From JBKPRX01 sp046734795 (lineage in GTDB: Bacteria; Actinomycetota; Thermoleophilia; Gaiellales; Gaiellaceae), in contig JBKPRX010000132.1 in the NCBI GenBank assembly GCA_046734795.1, positions 1 to 23,652 of the forward strand: a stretch of DNA of 23,652 nt. Direction: 5' to 3'. The position numbers were made by a program, and so were the translations under genes. Below the pieces are notes generated by a model. It was not told the origin of the DNA. It saw nothing but the letters and a program-made list of their open reading frames with translations, and did no database searches. Of the stretch, positions 15,508 to 23,652 are shown piece by piece. Positions within the stretch are counted from its first letter, which is position 1, and every line of letters starts with the position of its first letter.

Positions 15508-16360
15508 CGGTCAGCGCGGCCGCTGCGACTCGGAGGTCGTCGCGGTTCTTCACCGCCCAACCGAGTGTCTCGAGCGCAGCCTCGCCGCGCGCTTCGTCCG
15601 CACCGAGAACTGCGAGCGCGCGTGCCCAGTCGATCGCCTCGGCGGCGCCGGGGGGCTTGACGAGTCCGAGCTCGCGCAGCTGTGCGACCGCCTCGGCGAC
15701 TGAACGTGCGAGCTCGGCGGACACTTCGGGTGCGCGGAGCCGCACGATCTCGACCTCGCGCTCGAGGTCCGGATACTCGATCCAGTGGTAGAGGCACCGG
15801 CGCTTGAGCGCGTCGTGCAGCTCGCGTGTGCGGTTGGAGGTCACGATCACGATCGGCGGATCGGTCGCAACGATCGTTCCGAGCTCGGGCACGCTGACGC
15901 TGTAGTCGGAGAGGACCTCGAGCAGGAACGCCTCGAACTCGTCGTCTGCGCGGTCGAGCTCGTCGACGAGCAGCACGGCACCCGTACCCGCGCGAATCGC
16001 GCGCAAGAGCGGTCGCTCGACGAGGAAGTCCGGCCCGTAGAGCTCCGACACGTGGTCGCGCGCAGGGATCTCGTCGGCCTGCAGGACGCGCGTGTAGAGA
16101 AGCTGCCGCGCGTAATCCCATTCGTACAGCGCTTGCGACGCGTCGATCCCCTCGTAGCACTGAAGACGAATCAGCTCCGCGTTCAAAAGGCGCGCGAGTG
16201 TCTTTGCAACTTCGGTCTTACCGACACCCGCCTCACCTTCGAGCAGGAGCGGCCGTCGCAACGAGAGCGCGAGGTAGATCGCGGTCGCAAGCCCGCGATC
16301 CGGTAGGTAGTCCGCCTCGCGGAGTGTCCGCTCGAGATCTTCGACCGACGAAAACCGCAT
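15500..16360 (-). CDS. coxD: MoxR-family AAA+ ATPase (CoxD-like)
   Basis: A 286-aa MoxR-type AAA+ ATPase. Walker A is GEAGVGKT (~42-49), Walker B is VLLVDELDRAD (~129-139), sensor 1 is IVIVTSNRTRE (~170-180), and the arginine-finger region is LKRRCLYHW. The C-terminal lid is complete, so the length is normal. MoxR ATPases act as chaperones with VWA partners; CoxD is needed for sulfuration of the CO dehydrogenase molybdenum site in Oligotropha. I chose ATG 16360, because homology starts at MRFSSVEDLERTLREADY. The frame is open back to 16465, but that would overlap the coxM promoter and start. It is divergent from coxM across a 74-bp intergenic region. Confidence 0.9.
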   Translation of the reverse strand: MRFSSVEDLERTLREADYLPDRGLATAIYLALSLRRPLLLEGEAGVGKTEVAKTLARLLNAELIRLQCYEGIDASQALYEWDYARQLLYTRVLQADEIPARDHVSELYGPDFLVERPLLRAIRAGTGAVLLVDELDRADDEFEAFLLEVLSDYSVSVPELGTIVATDPPIVIVTSNRTRELHDALKRRCLYHWIEYPDLEREVEIVRLRAPEVSAELARSVAEAVAQLRELGLVKPPGAAEAIDWARALAVLGADEARGEAALETLGWAVKNRDDLRVAAAALTGD

Positions 16361-16383
16361 CCCGACATCGTACGTAGCGTTCG

Positions 16384-16413
16384 TTGCCAAGCCGATCAGA
16401 AGCGTCGTATGAT
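16384..16413 (+). promoter_or_regulatory. Predicted promoter of the cox operon
   Basis: TTGCCA (16384-16389) and TATGAT (16408-16413), separated by 18 bp, each match five of six bases of the sigma-70-type consensus. Transcription would start about seven bases downstream of TATGAT, leaving a leader of roughly 15 nt before ATG 16435. The promoter lies inside the inverted repeat at 16386-16423. Confidence 0.6.
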
Positions 16414-16423
16414 CGGTCTTGGC
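16386..16423. promoter_or_regulatory. Inverted repeat overlapping the cox promoter (putative operator)
   Basis: GCCAAGCCGATCA (16386-16398) and TGATCGGTCTTGGC (16410-16423) are reverse complements apart from one extra base in the right arm, with an 11-bp centre. The site covers the -35 to past the -10 hexamer and lies between divergent coxD and coxM, so a dimeric regulator bound here could control both directions. Regulator unknown. Confidence 0.6.
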
Positions 16424-16434
16424 GACCTGGCCAG

Positions 16435-17301
16435 ATGTATCCACCGCCTTTTGACTACTCGGCACCAGATTCGCTCGAGGAAGCGCTCGAGCTTCTGAAG
16501 CAGCACGGCGACGAAGCCAAGGTTCTTGCCGGCGGCCAAAGCCTGATCCCGCTCTTGAAGTTGCGCTTCGCGTCGCCGTCGCACCTTGTCGACATCAACC
16601 GGATCGGCGGTCTCGACGGCTTGGCGGACGAGGGCGGGTCGCTGCGCATCGGCGCGCTCGTACGTCATAAGGACGCCGAAAAGTCGGATGTATTGCGCTC
16701 TCGATGGCCGATGCTTGCCGACACGGCGCGGCTCGTCTCCGACCCGATCGTGCGGAACCTCGGCACCCTCTGCGGCTCGGTCGCGCACGCCGATCCACAG
16801 GGCGATTGGGGCTCGGCACTGCTCGCAACGCGCGCTGAACTCGTCGCGCGCGGCGCAAGCGGTGAGCGGACGATCCCGATCGACGACTTCTTCCAGGGCC
16901 CGTTCACGACGACGCTCGAGCCGACGGAGATCGTGACCGAGATTCGCGTCCCTGCGTCGGCGCAACGGTCGGGCGGCGCGTACTTGAAGCTTGAGCGCAA
17001 GGTCGGCGACTTTGCGACGGCGGCCGTCGCGGTTCAGCTCTCGTTCGACGACGGCAGCGTCGCGCAGGCCGGCATCGCGCTGACCGGCGTCGGCGCGACC
17101 AACATCCGCGCGGCCGAAGCGGAGCAAGCACTCGTCGGCAACGCACTCGACGACGAGGCGATTCACGGCGCTGCCGAGCTCGCTGCGAAGGCCGCCGAGC
17201 CTCAAGCCGATCTTCGCGGCAGCGTCGAGTACAAACGCAATGTCGTGCGCGTCTTCACCGAGCGCGGACTGCGTGCTGCGGCTGCGGCGGCGCAGTCATA
17301 G
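16435..17301 (+). CDS. coxM: CO dehydrogenase medium (FAD-binding) subunit
   Basis: This flavoprotein subunit takes electrons from the CoxS iron-sulfur clusters and passes them onward, ultimately to quinone. The 288-aa protein begins MYPPPFDYSAPDSLEEALELL. It has the FAD-binding loop LAGGQSLIPLLKLR (~31-44), the second FAD motif LGTLCGSVAHADPQGDW (~107-123), and the C-terminal CO-dehydrogenase flavoprotein domain (GGAYLKLERKVGDFATAAVAV onward). The length is typical. ATG 16435 is chosen over upstream TTG 16384, since the latter overlaps the predicted promoter. It is first in an M-S-L order operon, and the next gene's Shine-Dalgarno site overlaps its stop. Confidence 0.93.
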   Translation: MYPPPFDYSAPDSLEEALELLKQHGDEAKVLAGGQSLIPLLKLRFASPSHLVDINRIGGLDGLADEGGSLRIGALVRHKDAEKSDVLRSRWPMLADTARLVSDPIVRNLGTLCGSVAHADPQGDWGSALLATRAELVARGASGERTIPIDDFFQGPFTTTLEPTEIVTEIRVPASAQRSGGAYLKLERKVGDFATAAVAVQLSFDDGSVAQAGIALTGVGATNIRAAEAEQALVGNALDDEAIHGAAELAAKAAEPQADLRGSVEYKRNVVRVFTERGLRAAAAAAQS

Positions 17302-17309
17302 GAGGAGCT

Positions 17310-17597
17310 ATGCCTGACGAGCGGTGTCCGAATTGCGGCGCGGAATTGCCGGAGGAGCTCGGTCAGCACGCGGTCGCGCCCGTCGGGAACGTCGTGCAGT
17401 GCCCGAGCTGCGGCGAGAACGTCACTCTCGGCGGTGACGCAAGCGGCGACGACGTGCCGCGCGCGCAAGAGAGCGTGGGCGGCGAGGAAGGCGCGCCGGA
17501 GACGTTCAGCGGCGAAGAGACGATCGAAGGCGTGATGGACGAGCTTCGCGACAAGCCCGGCGGGCCGACAGGCGAGGAAGCGGGAGGAGCTGCATGA
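17310..17597 (+). CDS. Small double-CXXC (zinc-ribbon-like) protein inside the cox operon
   Basis: A 95-aa protein with CPNC (Cys 6 and 9) and CPSC (Cys 31 and 34), the arrangement of a small zinc ribbon. The tail is long, acidic and Gly-rich (GGEEGAPETFSGEETIEGV, then DELRDKPGGPTGEE) and is probably disordered apart from one short helix. There is no signal peptide. It has a strong AGGAGG upstream of ATG 17310, and its stop overlaps the coxS start (ATGA), so it is embedded and translationally coupled between coxM and coxS. I know of no cox gene with this description. Candidate roles are metal handling, an assembly factor or a regulator, all inference. The four cysteines could bind zinc or copper. 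Confidence 0.85.
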   Translation: MPDERCPNCGAELPEELGQHAVAPVGNVVQCPSCGENVTLGGDASGDDVPRAQESVGGEEGAPETFSGEETIEGVMDELRDKPGGPTGEEAGGAA

Positions 17598-18061
17598 ACA
17601 TCGACGTGACCGTCAACGGCCAGCCGCGCAGCGCAGATGTTGAGCCGCGGCTTCTCCTCGCGCACTTCCTGCGCGAGACGCTCGGACTTACCGGTACGCA
17701 CGTCGGCTGCGACACGACGAGCTGCGGTGTGTGCACGGTGCTCGTCGACGGCACGCCGATCAAGTCGTGCACGTTCCTCGCCGTGCAGGCAAACGGTCGT
17801 GAGATCACGACTGTGGAAGGCCTCGCGCAGAACGGCGCGCTGCACGCGATCCAGGAGGGGTTCACGACCGAGCACGGACTCCAGTGCGGCTTCTGCACGC
17901 CGGCGATGATGCTCGTCTCGAGCGCGCTCCTGAAGGAGAACCCGAACCCGAGCGAGGAAGAGATCCGCTGGGCGCTCTCCGGCAACCTCTGCCGCTGCAC
18001 CGGCTACCAGAACATCGTCAAGTCCGTCCAGTGGGCGGCCAACAAGCTCGCGGAGGCGTAG
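17594..18061 (+). CDS. coxS: CO dehydrogenase small (2Fe-2S) subunit
   Basis: This 155-aa iron-sulfur subunit relays electrons from the molybdenum site in CoxL to FAD in CoxM. The N-terminal plant-ferredoxin-type cluster uses Cys 39, 44, 47 (GCDTTSCGVCTVLVDG) and 59 (KSCTF). The C-terminal alpha-helical cluster uses Cys 98, 101 (QCGFCTPAMM) and 133, 135 (GNLCRCTGYQNI). All eight ligands are present and the length is standard. GGAGGAG precedes ATG 17594, which overlaps the stop of the small zinc-ribbon gene. CoxL starts on the base after its TAG. Confidence 0.96.
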   Translation: MNIDVTVNGQPRSADVEPRLLLAHFLRETLGLTGTHVGCDTTSCGVCTVLVDGTPIKSCTFLAVQANGREITTVEGLAQNGALHAIQEGFTTEHGLQCGFCTPAMMLVSSALLKENPNPSEEEIRWALSGNLCRCTGYQNIVKSVQWAANKLAEA

Positions 18062-20418
<2,357 letters not shown>

Positions 20419-20422
<4 letters not shown>

Positions 20423-21312
20423 CATCGCGTCCGCAGGACGTCCTCGTCGAGGCGGCGCAGCTCGCCGAAGCCGGTGAGCCGTTTGCGCTCGCGACCGTCG
20501 TGAGCGTGCAACGACCCGCATCGGCGCGGCGCGGAGATCGCGCGCTCGTGACGCAGGACGGTGCGCTCCACGGATGGATCGGCGGTGCGTGCTCGGAGCC
20601 GATCGTCCTCCGCGAGGCTCTGCGCGCGCTCGCCGAAGGCAGGCCGCGGCTCGTACGCATCGGCCCGCCGGGAACCGAAGTGGCCGAGGGCGAGGACGTC
20701 GTCAGCGCCGAGAGCGCGTGTGCGTCGGAGGGCACCGTCGAGGTGCTCGTCGAGCCCACTCTGCCCGCACCGCTCCTCGCGGTTGTCGGCGACGGCCCTG
20801 CGGCGCGAACGCTCGCAGAGCTCGCGCGCACGATCGGCTGGCGCGTGACGGGCGAGCTCGTGGAACGTGCAGACGCCGTTGTCGTGGCGTCGATGGGAAC
20901 GCGCGACGAGGACACGCTCGCGGATGCGCTCGCGCTGCAGACCGACTACGTCGCGCTCGTCGCGAGCTCGCGTCGCGCGTCGGCGGTGCTCGGGGCCCTG
21001 CGCGCGCGTGGGGTCTCCGAGACAGAGCTCGCGCGCGTCCGGAGCCCGGCCGGTCTCGACCTCGGCCCGTGCACTCAGGAGGAGATCGGGGTCGCCGTCC
21101 TCGCCGAGCTCGTCGCCTGGCGGCATGCGCGTCCGCTGCCGGCCCGCGCGCCCGCCCACGCCGAGGCCGTCGACCCGGTTTGCGGCATGACCGTCGTAGT
21201 CCAGGCCGCGCCGACTAGCCTGTACGACGGAATGACGTACTACTTCTGCTGCGACCACTGCCGGATGCGATTCGATGCCGACCCGGCGCGGTTCGCCTCG
21301 GCTCGCACGTGA
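20419..21312 (+). CDS. XdhC/CoxF-like maturase fused to a C-terminal YHS domain
   Basis: A 297-aa protein beginning at GTG 20419 (GTGA overlap with coxL). The N-terminal XdhC_CoxI domain reads FALATVVSVQRPASARRGDRA, and WIGGACSEP carries the family's conserved cysteine (Cys 58). A nucleotide-fold domain follows (LLAVVGDGPAARTLAELARTI ... ALVASSRRASAVLGALRARG ... GPCTQEEIGVAVLAELVAW), shorter than usual. A Pro/Ala linker leads to a YHS domain: DPVCGMTV (Cys 255) and YYFCCDHCRMRFDADPARF (Cys 277, 278, 281). YHS domains occur in metal-handling proteins. XdhC-like proteins protect or deliver molybdenum cofactor, and CoxF takes part in copper insertion in Oligotropha. A role in Mo/Cu loading of CoxL is therefore a reasonable inference. 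Confidence 0.85.
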
Positions 21313-22277
21313 AGGAAGTCCTGCCGACGCTCGAGCGCTGGGCCGCCGAAGGCCTGAGCGTGGCGACGGCCACCGTCGTCGCAACCGAGCGCTCGGCCCC
21401 GCGCGACCCGGGCGCAGTCATGGCTGTCTCGGAACGCGGCGAGGTCGCCGGCTCGGTGACGGGCGGTTGCGTCGAGCCGGCTGTCTACGAGGAGGCGCAG
21501 GACGTGTTGCGCGGCGGCGCGCCACGGCTCGTCACCTACGGCATCGCAGACGAAGAGGCGTTCGAGGTCGGACTTGCCTGCGGCGGAACGGTGCACATCT
21601 TCGTCGACCGTCTCGATCCACAGTTGCTCGCACCGCTGAGCGAAGCGATCGCACAGGAGCGGCCGGTTGCGCTCGCAGTCGATGTCGAAGGGGCGAATGC
21701 GGGAAAGAAGGAGCTCCTCTACGACGACGCCGTCGGCGACACCGAGCTTGCGGACGGGCGCTTCGTCTCTTCGTTTCGACCGCGTCCGCACATGTACGTC
21801 TTCGGCGCGGTCGATCACGCGGCTGCGGTTACGCGCGTCGGTCGCTTTCTCGGCTATCACGTGACTGTGTGCGATGCGCGCGCGCGCTTCGTGACGCGCG
21901 AGCGGTTTCCGGATGCGGACGAGCTCGTCGTCAGCTGGCCCGATGAGTTCCTTGCGACGGCGCCGATCGACGCGCGCACAGCGATCGTGGTGCTCACTCA
22001 CGACCACAAGTTCGATGTGCCGATTCTCGCCGCAGCGGTCCGCAGCGAGGCCGGCTACATCGGCGCCATGGGCAGTCGCAAGACGACCGCCGATCGCAAC
22101 GAGCTCCTGCGCGCGGAAGGCGTGACGGACGAGCAGCTCGCTCGCGTCCATGCGCCGATTGGTCTCTCCATCGGCGCGCGTAGCCCCGAAGAGGTTGCGG
22201 TCGCGATTGCCGGCGAGCTGATCCAGGTAATGCAAGGGTCGAAGCCGAGGCGTGCGTCCTCGTCGGTGCCAGCGTGA
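21309..22277 (+). CDS. XdhC/CoxI-family molybdenum cofactor maturation protein
   Basis: A full-length 322-aa XdhC/CoxI homologue, the second in the operon. The N-terminal domain has LSVATATVVATERSAPRDPGA, and TGGCVEPAV holds Cys 54. LACGGTVHIFVDRL ends this domain. The C-terminal Rossmann domain reads YVFGAVDHAAAVTRVGRFLG, then VCDARARFVTRERFPDAD, VVLTHDHKFDVPIL, YIGAMGSRKTTADR and IGARSPEEVAVAIAGEL, all typical. Proteins of this family bind and load sulfurated molybdenum cofactor into xanthine-dehydrogenase-family enzymes. The GTG start overlaps the previous stop (GTGA) and the end overlaps coxG in the same way. It could correspond to CoxF or CoxI of other carboxydotrophs; sequence alone does not separate them. 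Confidence 0.9.
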   Translation: MKEVLPTLERWAAEGLSVATATVVATERSAPRDPGAVMAVSERGEVAGSVTGGCVEPAVYEEAQDVLRGGAPRLVTYGIADEEAFEVGLACGGTVHIFVDRLDPQLLAPLSEAIAQERPVALAVDVEGANAGKKELLYDDAVGDTELADGRFVSSFRPRPHMYVFGAVDHAAAVTRVGRFLGYHVTVCDARARFVTRERFPDADELVVSWPDEFLATAPIDARTAIVVLTHDHKFDVPILAAAVRSEAGYIGAMGSRKTTADRNELLRAEGVTDEQLARVHAPIGLSIGARSPEEVAVAIAGELIQVMQGSKPRRASSSVPA

Positions 22278-22846
22278 AGATCGAGAACTCGTTCGAGGTT
22301 CCGGCTCCGCCGGAACAGGCGTGGGAGCTCCTGATGGACGTTCCGCGCGTGATCCCGTGCATGCCGGGCGCGCAGCTCGCGGAGACGATCGACGACGATC
22401 ATTGGAAGGCGAAGGTCGCGGTGAAGCTCGGGCCGATTTCCTTGTCTTTCGATGCGGACATCGAACGCGAGACGGCCGACGAAGCCGCACGACGAGCGGT
22501 TCTTTCGACGAAAGCGCGCGAGTCGCGCGGTCGTGGCAGCGCGCAGGCGACGATCGAATCGACGCTCGTGCCGCAGAACGGCGGCACCCGCGTCGACATC
22601 GTCACGGATCTCGCGCTGTCTGGCTCGGTCGCGCAGTACGGACGCGGAGTCATCCCGTCCGTGGCCGCGCAGCTGACTCAAAGCTTTGCCGACTGCCTGC
22701 GCGCGCAGCTCGCAGCCCCGGCTGCCGCGGAAGGCGTCGAAGCGGCGCCTGCGCCTCCGCCGCAGGCAGCGCCCGTGCACGGCCTCCGGCTCGGACTGCG
22801 CGCCTTGCTCCACCTCGTCACGAAGCCGTTCCGCCGCCGCAAGTAG
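22274..22846 (+). CDS. coxG: CoxG-like SRPBCC protein
   Basis: A 190-aa SRPBCC (START-like) protein of the CoxG family. The domain runs from MKIENSFEVPAPPEQAWELL through MPGAQLAETIDDDHWKAKVAVKLGPI, GRGSAQATIESTL and the long C-terminal helix VIPSVAAQLTQSFADCL (to ~150). A Pro/Ala linker (AAPAPPPQAAPVH region) then leads to a basic amphipathic tail, LRLGLRALLHLVTKPFRRRK, suited to membrane attachment. CoxG links CO dehydrogenase to the membrane, and the mycobacterial protein has been shown to bind menaquinone, which fits a lipid-pocket fold. The start is GTG 22274 in a GTGA overlap. Confidence 0.9.
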   Translation: MKIENSFEVPAPPEQAWELLMDVPRVIPCMPGAQLAETIDDDHWKAKVAVKLGPISLSFDADIERETADEAARRAVLSTKARESRGRGSAQATIESTLVPQNGGTRVDIVTDLALSGSVAQYGRGVIPSVAAQLTQSFADCLRAQLAAPAAAEGVEAAPAPPPQAAPVHGLRLGLRALLHLVTKPFRRRK

Positions 22847-22856
22847 GCTCCGGCGC

Positions 22857-23652
22857 GTGGCACGCGCGACCGTCCGTGAGGCGGCCTTCGAGCTTCTGCG
22901 GCGTCTCGGACTGACGGAGCTCTTCTCGAATCCGGGCTCGACCGAGGTGCCGTTCCTCGGCGGCCTGCCGGACGACTTCCGCTTCGTGCTCGGTCTGCAC
23001 GAAGGCGCGGTTGTCGGGATGGCGAGCGGGTACGCGCTCGCGCGGCGCCGACCGTCGTTCGTGTTGCTCCACACGACGGCTGGTCTAGGCAACGCGGTCA
23101 ACGCGCTCGCGACCGCGCGCGTCAACCGGACCCCCCTCGTCGTCGTCGTCGGCCAGCAGGACCGGCGGCATCTCGCGTTCGAGCCTTTCCTCGCCGGCCG
23201 CCTCGAAGGTCTTGCGGGCACGTACCCGGTGTGGTTCCACCAGCCGCCGCGAGCGGCTGACGTCGTCGGGGCGATCGCGCGTGCGTATCACGAGGCCGAG
23301 ACGAAGCGCGGGCCTGCCATCGTCGTCGTGCCGATGGACGACTGGCTCGCCGAAGCCGGTGAGCCGCACGAGGCGGCGGCGGCCGCGCGCGTGCTGCGTC
23401 CGCTTGCCGTCGACCAAGAGTCGGTCGATGCACTTGCGGATCTGCTCGCCGGCGCGCGCTCGCCGGCGTTCGTCGCGGGTGCGGCCAACGACACTGTCGA
23501 AGGATGGGCAGCGCTCGTCGCGCTCGCGGAGCGACTCGACGCGCCGGTGTGGCAAGAGGCGTTCTCGGGCCAGGCGGGCTTTCCGCAGGATCACGAGCTC
23601 TTTGCGGGCACGCTGCCGACGGGTCGCGCGGCGCTGCGCGAGACGCTGGCGG
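22857..23652 (+). CDS. Thiamine-diphosphate enzyme, benzoylformate decarboxylase-like (5' part)
   Basis: The frame opens at GTG 22857 and runs past the window end, giving about 265 residues. The N-terminal ThDP pyrimidine-binding domain is clear: LTELFSNPGSTEVPFL, then FRFVLGLHEGAVVGMASGYALA, where the Glu of HEGAVVG is the cofactor-activating glutamate. TTAGLGNAVNALATARVNRTPLV and VVVGQQDRRH follow. The pattern is closest to benzoylformate decarboxylase (MdlC) within the pyruvate-decarboxylase/acetolactate-synthase superfamily. The central domain starts near residue 185. The true substrate cannot be set without the C-terminal half. It lies 10 nt behind coxG, so it is probably co-transcribed, although no good Shine-Dalgarno site is visible. 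Confidence 0.85.
   Translation, partial: MARATVREAAFELLRRLGLTELFSNPGSTEVPFLGGLPDDFRFVLGLHEGAVVGMASGYALARRRPSFVLLHTTAGLGNAVNALATARVNRTPLVVVVGQQDRRHLAFEPFLAGRLEGLAGTYPVWFHQPPRAADVVGAIARAYHEAETKRGPAIVVVPMDDWLAEAGEPHEAAAAARVLRPLAVDQESVDALADLLAGARSPAFVAGAANDTVEGWAALVALAERLDAPVWQEAFSGQAGFPQDHELFAGTLPTGRAALRETLA

Noticed and set aside
16384..16434. TTG 16384 as an earlier coxM start
   Set aside because: It would overlap the predicted -35/-10 elements, and family homology begins at MYPPPFDY.

Overview
The window is GC-rich with strong third-position G/C bias, many GTG starts and tightly overlapping genes. This suits a high-GC Actinomycetota-like soil bacterium. The mix of a form I aerobic CO dehydrogenase, an MMPL exporter and small secreted beta-rich proteins makes the Thermoleophilia a reasonable guess, but that placement is inference. 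I see no rRNA, tRNA, CRISPR array, integrase or insertion sequence.

Layout. (1) 1-191: the tail of a membrane protein that enters from the left. (2) 188-6179, minus strand: a peptide-type ABC importer operon transcribed in the order permease C, lipoprotein binding protein, permease B, ATPase D, ATPase F. A perfect 11-bp stem-loop lies between the binding protein and permease B. Upstream on the same strand are an acyl-CoA thioesterase-like protein (6243-7079) and a flavin/PNPOx-fold protein (7092-7529). (3) 7626-10211, plus strand: an unrecognised 148-aa protein and an MMPL/RND-type lipid exporter. (4) 10192-13878: four predicted secreted proteins. Three are on the minus strand. The fourth is divergent on the plus strand and is built from an internal duplication. 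A 237-bp intergenic region with unassigned repeats and dyads separates the divergent pair. Strong terminator hairpins close two of these units. (5) 13950-16360, minus strand: MoxR-type ATPase (CoxD-like), VWA protein (CoxE-like) and a stand-alone cyclic-nucleotide-binding-domain protein. (6) 16435-23652, plus strand: coxM, a small double-CXXC protein, coxS, coxL, an XdhC-YHS fusion, a full-length XdhC/CoxI protein, coxG, and the start of a thiamine-diphosphate enzyme that runs off the window.

The core of the window is the CO dehydrogenase locus. CoxL carries AYRCSFR, the form I active-site loop with the copper-ligating cysteine, and the gene order is M-S-L as in true [MoCu]-CODH operons. The enzyme should oxidise CO and pass electrons to quinone. 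CoxD-, CoxE- and XdhC-like proteins would mature the Mo-S-Cu centre, and CoxG would link it to the membrane. The divergent promoter region has a near-consensus promoter (TTGCCA-18-TATGAT) placed inside a 13/14-bp inverted repeat, a likely regulator site.

The most novel-looking parts are the small zinc-ribbon-like gene between coxM and coxS, the metal-binding YHS domain fused to an XdhC-like maturase in a copper-dependent system, and the cNMP-binding protein that follows coxD/coxE.
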